Shown here piece by piece: positions 19,535 to 29,300 of a stretch of DNA of 64,000 bases. The stretch lies in the NCBI GenBank assembly GCA_035079385.1, contig JAVHKY010000035.1:434001-498000 (forward strand), given 5' to 3'. A model generated the notes under the pieces. That model did no database searches, was not told where the DNA came from, and saw nothing but the letters and a program-made list of their open reading frames with translations. Position numbers and translations under genes: made by a program. The stretch comes from Aspidiotus rigidus. Taxonomy: Eukaryota > Arthropoda > Insecta > Hemiptera > Diaspididae. Position 1 is the first letter of the stretch, and each line of letters begins with the position of its first letter.

Positions 19535-22075
19535 ATGAATAGCCGTAGCTCAGAGGATCGTATTAATTCTCCTTTTTGTTCCTCTTCTGTTTCCAGACCA
19601 ACCAGCTTGAATTTAGCTCCACCTGCACCCGCTTTCCATCATTTTTCCGGTAATCAGAATGGCGAACCGAGCAACAGTAATGCTGCAGCTACAAATATTA
19701 GCAACACATTCTTTACTCCAGTGAGCTGCGAAGCGACTCCATCCTTCAGCGATTACTCTTCCAGCCGTCCGTCATCGTCTCTGTCTGAATCCTCGGATAG
19801 TGGCTGCCTTTCTGAGGACGTAGTAAACCCTTGGCTTGGCAACCCAATACGACTACCATATCACGCGCGCACACGTCACGCGTCCGAATGTCTTCATTCT
19901 GTCCGTTCGCGACATACTTCTGAGAGCTCATCTCCTGGACGTTCTCGACACGTTTCCGAAGGGTCGCCTTGTGTACGCTCGCGACACACTTCCGAATCCG
20001 CGAGCGCGATCAGTCAAGACGAATACACCAATTGCCTCGAACACAATTTATCTCACGAGTATTACTGTAAGACTTGTAGTCTAGACGTGTGTAAACAGTG
20101 TCTGCTGAGCCTTCATAACAGCCACGAATTCGAACCGGGTACAACCGTCAGGCAGTTGTTCAAAGAAATAGAGTGGCGAATAAATCAGTTAGACGATCTC
20201 GCAGCCGCAAATTACAAGCAACAAAATCGTCTGAATGTTCTAAAGTATGAGACGAGTCAGTCAATCAAAACTTGCTTTCAAAATCTTCACGAAGAGTTGT
20301 GCGCTCGCGAGCATCAGCTACGCGAAAGAGTTAAATATACCACCGATTGTCGCGCGAAAATATTGAAGAAGAAACACGAAATTATGACAGAACAAGCTAA
20401 CAAGAGTAAGAGAGTGATGACGGAGTTGGCCGAAAGTTATCGTAAAGGAGATATGGATATTGTGAATAGGTGCGGTGCCGAGGCAAAAAAAATGTTGGAA
20501 TCGTTGCGCGACTTGTATAAACAGATGAGAGTGGAAGAGGAGGACGTATGCTTTGTCCCTCCGAGCGATCACGAATTAAATTGGATTAAAAATCTTTGTT
20601 CGATTTCTTCTTCCAGCAACGGCGTCAAAACCACCTGCAATAACAGCGTATTTGTTGACAACGATAAGGACCCATATCGTCTTAACAATTATAATGGTGT
20701 CCATCCTCCAAGTGATTTGCAAATTTCTAGATTTAAATATACGAACGTGAAGCCCGCGCAAGAGGATTACCGCAATGTATCCTTCGATCCGTTAAGGAGT
20801 TTCAACCCTCCGACTCTAACGAAATCTCCGGCCGCCACGTATTCCAAGCCTGAGCCTCCGGCATCCTTGCCAGGTGTTCACAACATCGCAAAGGCGCTGG
20901 CTTCGTTGCCGACGCCGCCCGTAGAATCGCCTTGTTTTCCCGCGTTTCCACAGCATTTCTCCGCCCCAGTCACGCCGAATATGTCGAGTCCACCGCTTCT
21001 CGAACGTTCACCAACGCACGCGAACGCGAATCTGGACATGATTATGGGAGGGATGACCGCGGGTCTGGCGAATATGAGATTGCGCGAGTCACCGTTCCCT
21101 CACGCAGAATTGAACTCAAGGAGTCTTGGTAATGGTGACGGAAGGAATGACCATTCGACGAGAATGGCGGTCGGTGTTCATACCGCACGCCGTTATCATC
21201 GTATCCGCAAACCAGTGATAATATTCGGTGGAGAGGGTTCTGGCACCGATGAACTGTGTCGTCCGTGGGGTGTATGTTGCGACAAGCTGGGTCATGTCAT
21301 TGTCGCCGATCGCAGCAACAATCGAATCCAGATTTATCGAACTGATGGCACCCATGTGCGCAACTTCGGCCGCTTCGGTGTTGAAGAAGGTGAATTCAAT
21401 CGACCGGCTGGCGTGGCTATCGACCTTAAAGGCAATATCATCATTTGTGATAAAGATAACCATCGTATACAGGTGACGTCCATTGAAGGTACATTTATCC
21501 GAGCGTTCGGAAATCGCGGAAGCGCTCTGGGTAGTTTCAACTATCCATGGGACGTGGCGGTGCATCCGTTCAACAACAATTACGCCATTTCGGACACACG
21601 TAACCATCGCGTTCAGATATTCAATGACTTGGGCGAGTACGTCGCGTCGTTTGGTTACGCTGGCATGCCGCCTATTTGGGAGACATTCGATTCTCCTCGT
21701 GGTCTCTGTTTCACACCACAGGGTACGCTCCTGGTGACTGATTTCAATACGCATCGTTTATATGAGGTGGAGATGCGTAGACCGGTGCCGTTCAGTTGTA
21801 ACTTGAATGTACGAATTATCAACTTCTCTAACTACTCCCACTTTGACTTATTCCGTCCACAGAAAGTAACAATGGATCAAGAGGGAAACATATTGATCTC
21901 AGATTGCCGTAACAATCGTATCCAAGTATACAGACGGAACGGTCAATTGTTGGCGTCGATTGGCGTTGCCGGAAAGGAGCCCGGTCAGTTCGATCGTCCG
22001 AGTGGTATCGCTATGACACCCGATGGTAAGCTGGTCGTCGTCGACTTCGGTAACAACCGTATCCAGGTCTTCTAA
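19535..22075 (+). CDS. wech: TRIM-NHL protein, wech/LIN-41 (TRIM71) type
   Basis: Predicted 846 residues in one exon. Proteins of this group regulate mRNAs through the NHL propeller; Drosophila Wech also links integrins to the cytoskeleton. Residues 1-160 are Ser-rich with four 12-residue repeats containing RxRHxSE (starting at 112, 124, 136 and 148). One B-box lies at 167-197 (C167, H170, C178, C181, C186, C189, H194, H197), a coiled coil at about 203-335, a Pro/Ser-rich linker at 340-550 and six NHL repeats at about 557-846 (RPWGVCCD, FNRPAGVAID, FNYPWDVAVH, FDSPRGLCF, LFRPQKVTMD, FDRPSGIAM). There is no RING or clear filamin domain, as in fly Wech. The open frame extends 48 codons further up to 19391, but that part is Penelope tail sequence, so I choose the ATG at 19535. 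Orthology is by recognition of the NHL sequence; another TRIM-NHL paralogue is the alternative. Confidence 0.85.
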   Translation: MNSRSSEDRINSPFCSSSVSRPTSLNLAPPAPAFHHFSGNQNGEPSNSNAAATNISNTFFTPVSCEATPSFSDYSSSRPSSSLSESSDSGCLSEDVVNPWLGNPIRLPYHARTRHASECLHSVRSRHTSESSSPGRSRHVSEGSPCVRSRHTSESASAISQDEYTNCLEHNLSHEYYCKTCSLDVCKQCLLSLHNSHEFEPGTTVRQLFKEIEWRINQLDDLAAANYKQQNRLNVLKYETSQSIKTCFQNLHEELCAREHQLRERVKYTTDCRAKILKKKHEIMTEQANKSKRVMTELAESYRKGDMDIVNRCGAEAKKMLESLRDLYKQMRVEEEDVCFVPPSDHELNWIKNLCSISSSSNGVKTTCNNSVFVDNDKDPYRLNNYNGVHPPSDLQISRFKYTNVKPAQEDYRNVSFDPLRSFNPPTLTKSPAATYSKPEPPASLPGVHNIAKALASLPTPPVESPCFPAFPQHFSAPVTPNMSSPPLLERSPTHANANLDMIMGGMTAGLANMRLRESPFPHAELNSRSLGNGDGRNDHSTRMAVGVHTARRYHRIRKPVIIFGGEGSGTDELCRPWGVCCDKLGHVIVADRSNNRIQIYRTDGTHVRNFGRFGVEEGEFNRPAGVAIDLKGNIIICDKDNHRIQVTSIEGTFIRAFGNRGSALGSFNYPWDVAVHPFNNNYAISDTRNHRVQIFNDLGEYVASFGYAGMPPIWETFDSPRGLCFTPQGTLLVTDFNTHRLYEVEMRRPVPFSCNLNVRIINFSNYSHFDLFRPQKVTMDQEGNILISDCRNNRIQVYRRNGQLLASIGVAGKEPGQFDRPSGIAMTPDGKLVVVDFGNNRIQVF

Positions 22076-22126
22076 TTGAAAACATTGGAGCACAAAACGT
22101 ACTGAACAGGTTTCTTGTCTTACAGA

Positions 22127-22132
22127 AATAAA
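22127..22132 (+). terminator. Polyadenylation signal AATAAA, wech-like gene
   Basis: AATAAA lies 52 bases after the stop codon and is followed by an A-rich stretch. It would give a very short 3' UTR; longer forms are possible because more AT-rich sequence follows. Confidence 0.6.
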
Positions 22133-22662
22133 AAAACAATATTATTATCGTAATTAAGTAACTACTTCCTTTGAAAATTTCAATTTATATTAATTTTAGA
22201 TTTCTAGCCTACCTACTTTTTAAATTATTGATTACTTTTATTTCTATACTTCTTAAGTATATATTTTGTGGATGAGTTATTTCGGACGGCAGGCTTATTT
22301 TCAAGCTCAAATATTAATTTAAAAAACTATGCGATTTTTATTATTTAAATACCGTTAAGTTATCGATCGCATAGAATAATTTTTGTTGAAAAAACGTACA
22401 TTGGTTATAATACAAATAGAAACTATTTGTACCTACTTACGTTTTATCTCAACCCTCCTGTTCTTTATGTTTAAAGAATTTATTTCATTTTATTAATTTG
22501 TTATGACTGGTTCGTTTCTCATCAAGGAATCGTAGCCTACCAATATTATATTAAGTTAGCTCTGATCATCTTTTGAAACAGAAAGAAGCAATATTATATG
22601 TTTCTAATGAAATCAACAAGCGATTATGATTGCTTTTAAAAAAACTATGTTACTGAGTACCG
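22133..22662. other. Downstream sequence of the wech-like gene, no gene
   Basis: AT-rich, no open frame of note. It could be an extended 3' UTR. Confidence 0.4.
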
Positions 22663-22783
22663 ATACTCAATTCAACTTGAGAACTGCTCACACCGACAGA
22701 CGCTTGTTACGTAAGACTCTTCGTTTTGCAATATATGTGTAAGCGTCCATCGGCACGGGCAGTTCCTAAGTTGAATCGAGTAT
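22663..22783 (+). ncRNA. Candidate pre-miRNA hairpin
   Basis: Arms 22663-22706 and 22740-22783 pair over 44 aligned positions without bulges, with 37 paired (including a few G-U). The unpaired positions are small symmetric internal loops (positions 7, 18, 28-30 and 35-36 from the base), and the terminal loop is 33 bases. Length, symmetric mismatches and the lack of coding potential are what a microRNA precursor looks like. I do not recognise either arm as a known microRNA. A short foldback element is the alternative. Strand is uncertain because the opposite strand folds as well. Confidence 0.5.
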
Positions 22784-23849
22784 ATTTATGCCATATCCAA
22801 TTAGAGTAGTTCAAATAAGAATTAGCAATTGAAAAAAAATTAGATGAATTTTAATTATTGGTTTGTCGTATAAATCGTGTTACATTGAATGTTTGAATAA
22901 GACTGTCACAATAATGTAAGACTGATTTATTTTAAGTTCCTAATAACAAATTCTCAATTTGGATCGATTTCAAAATTTTTTATACTTATACAGTAATTTT
23001 AATTTTTGAGTCTTACTCATATTGTTTGGTTTGAATATGTTTTCATTCCAAGGTTTTTTGTACTTCATTTTACAATACAAACAAGGATTGAATTCATGTT
23101 TTCTTATTTTTCTTGGCAGATTTCGAGTGATGCAAGAAGTTGATTCTTATGAAGGGAAGGGGAGCGACTAGTAAGGGAATAAACAATTTAAGTAGGTATC
23201 AAGGTTATCTATAATCCATCTTCAACGTATGCAAATTGGGTATTGAAAGAAGATGATCCATACCATAGACCACATACTTTACTCGAGACTTAAAAGATCA
23301 ACTTTTTTGGTTCTACATGCTGGATCGCAAACTTCGACGAAGCAATTGTACAAAATCAGTCAAAGCACTGGTCAGGGTGCAGATCACAATGCGGTTTTTA
23401 CGAGTAGCTATCAGATCATTTCCAAGCCATGTCTGAATTTGAAAATCTGGTAGGAATATTGTCGATCATTGAACTGTGGGCTATACTAATAAATAGATAA
23501 GTAGTAAGATTTCGAAAAATTTTGCTGGTCGCCTGTATAATGAAGGGATATTAGAAAAATTTTCGACTGTCGTGTGACATAAATAGCGATAGTGCTCGAA
23601 AACTTTTTTCCTACTTCCTCGTCTAATTGTTCCTAATCAATTACCGAAAACTATCTTCAAAATCGATTAACGAAAGAGATCGGCAAAATCGATAACATAT
23701 TCAACTCATACATTGAAATTAATAATCGAAATCAAGAAATCTTACAAAAAACAGATTTCTCGCTCGTCTCAATTGATTTGTATTTCATACTACTTTCAAA
23801 ATAAAAAATCATACAATTAGTTCAGAGTGCCCAAAATTTTATGCTGGTA
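22784..23849. other. Intergenic, nothing supported
   Basis: AT-rich sequence; the short frame at 23253-23453 has no recognisable similarity. Confidence 0.4.
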
Positions 23850-24985
23850 AACCTTTCAAACAAATGCTTCCACAAATCCAAAAGAGCATCTCGTCTTCTC
23901 CAACTCACCCTCGATAAGGTCTCCTCTTGGGCCTCGAATCGTAGACTTCAATTCTCTAGCAAAAAAAAACGTTCTAATTATATTCCGTAAAAACCACTCA
24001 CATCTCCTCTCCCCCCTCCAACTTACCCTACAGAACTTCAAAATCAGCTTCAAATCCGCCGGCCTTATCTTCGATTCCAAACACTCCTGGACTTCCCAAA
24101 GTAAACTTCTAAAAGCCAAAGGTCTATACTCATTAAAATATCCTTAAATATCTATTCCAAACTCGCGCTGGTTGCAGTCGCAAGCTCCTCCTTCAACTGT
24201 ACAACTCATTAATTCGTTCTTAACTGGAATACAGATCCCCTATCTACAGACAGGCTAATAAATTCTCTCTAAAACCCCTACAATTCAATGTACAGCACTA
24301 CGTTTAGCTCTCGGTGCCTTATGGACCAGCTTCACGCTCAGCCTACACGCTTAGGTAGGCATTCCCCCTCTAGAATTCAGCACTTTATCGATTACAGACA
24401 ATTTCCTCGCGTCTACAGCCCAGTTTCCCCAACTCCCTACCTACTACCCCCCTCTCATCCCTCAAAGGATCTCATCTTGATTACCATCTCAAATTTCAAC
24501 CCCTTCCACCCCTCCATGGATATCCTCATCACATCTCATTCGCCTTGACCTGGCCAACCTACCAAAATCGGCTAATGTAATTTACATAGGATTATTAGAG
24601 ACATAATTGATAACGACTTCCCTTCCTATTACCTGTGCTTTATAGCTGATTCCAAATCGGGCTCTAAAACTTGCTACGTCTTCTCCATCAGTGGTGAAGT
24701 CTCACACTTTCGTTTGAGAAACTCAACCTTCATATATTCTGCCGAACTATCTGTCATATATACCTACCTTACTCACCTCATTCTTCTCCCTCAACCCTGT
24801 AAATTCTCCTGCTTTCTGACTCTCTCTCCTCTACAGCGCATTCTCATAGTCCTGCACACCTTAACATCTTCCCTGTTTTCAATTGCTTTCCTCTGGGTCG
24901 TAGGCCATTTAATGAGAACATCTCTCACCGAGCTAATGACCCGTTGAGCGGTCGAAGTGCTCGTAGAAAAAAAAAGGAAGAAGAA
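23850..24985 (+). pseudogene. Decayed non-LTR retrotransposon, RT C-terminus and RNase H
   Basis: Plus-strand translation in shifting frames gives the thumb end of a Jockey/R1-type reverse transcriptase: LQLTLDKVSSWASNRRLQFS near 23,898-23,960, then SAGLIFDSKHSWTSQSKLL near 24,055-24,110, then CTALRLALGALWTS near 24,290-24,330. After a gap, the RNase H domain follows (ADSKSGSKTCYVFSISG near 24,650, SAELSVIYTYLTHLI near 24,740). The 3' end carries GAGCTAATGACCCGTTGAGC and an A-rich tail from 24,966. Many stops and frameshifts. Confidence 0.75.
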
Positions 24986-26375
24986 AAAAAAATGCATCTC
25001 AAGAGCCTATTCTTCATAAACCATGAAATTAAAACACTGTTTTAATTTCCAGGAATGATGTTTCGTCTAGAAGAATTTTCATTCCAAAATCATCGAGTTC
25101 TACGAACTCATTCTGCAAATTTTCCCCTTCATATGTTGTTGAAACACGAACACTTATTAAGACGTAATTACCCATTTTGCATCAGGAGCAAATTGCCAAC
25201 TCTAAGATCATAATGTTGAACGGTCCAAAAAACTGACGATTATGAATAAGATTCTTGTACGCATGAAAAATTGACTACATTTGAACATTTCTCTTTACGT
25301 TGTATTTTACCGACTTTTTTATTTTCTTTTTGACTCGTTATTAATGAAATAATCAAAGCATCGAATCGACTATTTCTTGAGGGTAGGTATAAGCTTATAA
25401 TTACGTAGAAATAATTTATAAAAATTGAAAAATTGATTATTTAAATTCTTCCGACTTCAAAGCTCTTTTTCGATCGCACGTCCATCATCTTTTTCTTTCT
25501 TTCTTTCTTCTGTATTTTCACAATGATACACGGATAACCCCCTCGGTGTATCCCAAGAACTACTCCATAATATTAATTATAATATGCATAAGCCTACTCG
25601 GTATTTTAGAACTCCTGATTGCAAATTGTTGTTCGAGCTATTGCGCGTAAGATAGCTGCAATATTCTCAATTAGAAGTAAGCCTACAGTAGAGGCCTTTT
25701 TAGGCGAAGGCCTCTCATAATAAAAAAGTTATACGCAGAGTAACATTAATTATTATTTTATTTAAATTTCTTCACGACGTTATGGAACAAAGAATTAGTG
25801 TTACAATTTGAGTGGATGAAAGAAAACGAAAACGAATAATATAATTATATTCAATTAATTATAACAACGTCATCGAGTAGATCTAATTTTAATTTTGCCT
25901 ACTCTATGATGAGATAATTCTCAAAAGGACTAACCGAGACTGAATTATTAAATGTATCCTGGCACTCACAAATTTATTATGATTGAATTCTGTTTCATAT
26001 CTCGATTAGGTTACTACGTACTTAAAATGAGTTTCTTGAGGAATATGAAAACTAAAGAGATTATGAAACTCTAATTAAGGATAGTCGGAATAGTTTAAGA
26101 AACTTGAAACAAATAAAGGAAAATGCCCAGAAAAATAAGGAGAATAAGATTTGTTTGAATAAGCAGATTTGGTTTCGTATACCACTTAGAAAAAACCGAG
26201 ATTAAATAAGAAACAATAAAAAATCGATCAACTACCTCTTTCAAACATCCACTCACCTACCCACTTAACTTATTGAACGTCAGTTCATCCACATTTTAAA
26301 TTCAAGTAATTCAAATCAGCCAACAATAAAATGAATATCACAATCACTCGGAAAATTAATTTTCCCTTCTATTCT
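24986..26375. other. Intergenic, AT-rich, no gene seen
   Basis: No open frame above background. A short TTTC run lies near 25,493-25,510. The right part probably holds the 3' UTR of the minus-strand gene ending at 26,376. Confidence 0.4.
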
Positions 26376-29300
26376 TCAATTCGCTCCGCTACAAGAACTG
26401 AATTTTCTTCCTTCTTCATTGATCAGCGCTTCATTAAGTATTTTTAAACGGTGCGAAAATTGTAATTCAGTAAAGAACATTCTATTTTCGATCTGTTCGC
26501 AACTGTAATCCGACACTCGAGCCATAGTTTTCCATATATTACCATGAAGCCTTATTTCTTTTAATGACTCTATAATATCCAACGTGTAATTCAACGGTTG
26601 AATCGCCGACTCTAATACCTTCAAATTTAAGGGTTTACACGAACTCATGCATCCCTTCGTCCAGCAGGTTACTGAAAAACGATAAAAAATATAAAGAAAT
26701 AATAGAATGTACACTTTTTATTTTGAGTTGGAAAACAGAAAAGTGTGGTACCGTAGTACCATTATCATTCGATCATGGTCTTAACTTTCGACTTCGACCT
26801 CATATCGAGAGCGAAGTATCAAAACGTCACAACAATGCCGCCAGAACTTCTGTATTCAAATACTCCTGGCCACTTCATTAAATCCTAAATTTAATCTTCT
26901 AAATTACAGGCCATTTTTTGACCGTATTTCACATTTCGCGTCCGGAAATTGTATTTGTTATTCGTACGTTCGGTTATCTGTATTATTTCTTCCATTTCTT
27001 TAAAATTCGTTAACGATCATGGACATCGATCAAGAATAATTGATCTTATTTCTGGTCTGGTTAGACTAGTGTTTAGACTAATCAATTTATTGAATTTACA
27101 GTTTGAATCGTCTTGAGCTCAGATCTCCCAATTTCCCTCATTCCTTTCCGGCTGGCTTGGTAGTGATCAAATCGAAGCTTCGTACGTATACTAAATTGAA
27201 CTAAAGTTCACAAATAACTAATTATTAAACGTACCTGAATTTAATGTTCTAATTCTAAATTTCTAACTTTAATACGATACCAACGTCAAGACTAGGCCAG
27301 CTACAAAGAAATAACTTCCAACGATCGATGAATCTTCCTCTATCTTTATTCTTTACTTCTTTCAAATTTACTATCATAATAAACTTTAAATTTCCGTCGT
27401 CTAAAATTTGTATTATTTTGTTCTCGATAATAATATCTTTCCGTTACTCAACCTGTATTGTGCTTATTGTTCTGGTAACACTGTAAAACTTATATTGAAA
27501 GAGACAAAGAGTCCAATCAATGTCCAAATCGGTGTTGAATATTTCGCAAGTATTTTGAAAGAAAAAGACGAGACAGATTTCTAAAGTTCGAGTGTATTTT
27601 ATCAGCGAAAAAACGACAACGTAGAAGTATTAATTACGTCGCATTCTTCTTAATTATTACGTCGTAGAAAACGAAAGTGAACAAAAGTTCACAAGCAGAT
27701 TTCCATCTACTCTAAGTGGCTAAACTGGTGAGAGCAAAGAGCTGGAGAGTGGCACAGGGGTGCCAACATTTCAACACGCCCCCTCAGCTCGTGCTTACCA
27801 ATATTTTTACCACTGAGATTCAACTGTGAATAGTACATATTAACCTTACGGTCATAATTAATAATTATTTTTTTTTTTATTTATTTTTTTTTATTTTTAT
27901 TTTTTTTTATTATTTTTTTTGTAAATAACACAAGATTAAAATATAACACAAGATTAAAATATTATTTATGTTAATTATAAGGCAGGAACTAATTAGAACT
28001 CACAGTCTTTAATGTTGAGATCGAAAGAGATCTACGTAACTGAAATTCTGTTCCTCCTTCAGAATATGTTTGTAATATTTATACATATAAAAACCATAGA
28101 AAAATCCCAAAGTATTAAATCTAGAAGTACATGGTAGTCTTCTGAAAAACAAAACAATTAAAACAAATAACAGGAAAAATAAATGAAATAAAAATGCAAG
28201 TATTCAGTCTTCTTGTTTCCATGATAAGGCTTGTTTCCCCAGTCTATCGAGTTTCGTGACCTGGAACTAAAGAAGGACACAAAGTCACAGAAGAGATAAG
28301 AGATTAATAATTATGATCGAGTACTCATTATTATCTAACAAATCAAAACAATTATTTTATAAAATATAATCATACAGTTTTTTTTTTTTTTTTGTTGTTT
28401 ATACATTTGTATCAATTAAGCCCATTTGAATTCGTAAATTCTCAAATCTCTTACGATTTAGCGGTTTCGTAAAAAGATCCGCCAAATTATCGTCAGTGGA
28501 GACTTGTTTGATGTCAATAACGCTGTCTTTGAGCAGGTCTCTTACAAAAAACAATTTAGTAGTCACATGCCTGGTCCCTTTATGGTTAGTAGGATCCCGA
28601 GCAATGGCAATACATCCTGCGTTATCTTCGAATATCATGGTAGGTACATTTAATTTAATACCTAAGTAACTAAGGTGTTCGCGTAACCATAGTACATCTC
28701 GTGCTGCTTCACAGAGAGCATAAAATTCAGACACGAGAGTACTCAGAGCGGTCACGGTTTGGCGACGGGACGACCAAGCTACCGAATTCCCGAATATCTT
28801 TAAAATTATGCCAGAAGTTGATCTAGCTTCGGCATCATTGGTCGCAAAGCTTGCGTCAACGTAGCTAATAAGGGGCAGAGTATTGCCCTTTATCAGCTGT
28901 CGACGAAGCCACCGTTTACCAAATGAACTCTCTTTTACGAACACAGTTACAGGTAATAGTAGTGGGTTATTCTTCTTAAATTGTAGTCTTAAATGAAGAG
29001 TCCCTTTGACATATCGTAGAACACGTTTTATTATTTTCCAGAGGGCTTTACTAGGTTTCGATTGGTACCGACTTAGAAAACCGACTGCATAACATAGGTC
29101 CGGCCGAGAACATAACATCGCGTACATTAGACTGCCAATGGCATTCCTGCACGGATATTTGCTCTCGTCCTGGACCTGAAGCGAATTCGTCAGTGAGTCT
29201 ACATCTAGTTTCAAATCCAGCGGTGTTTTTGCTGGTTTACAATCGATCATACGTGATTTTATTAATATTTGTTCTAAATACTTAGTCTGCGAAATGAAGA

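Noticed and set aside
21116..21754. 212-codon open frame antisense to the NHL region
   Set aside because: A shadow of the codon pattern of the wech-like coding strand; no domain and no separate signals.
22076..22662. let-7 target sites in the 3' region of the wech/LIN-41-like gene, expected from the nematode and vertebrate orthologues
   Set aside because: No full CTACCTC seed match was seen; only an offset CTACCTA near 22,210.
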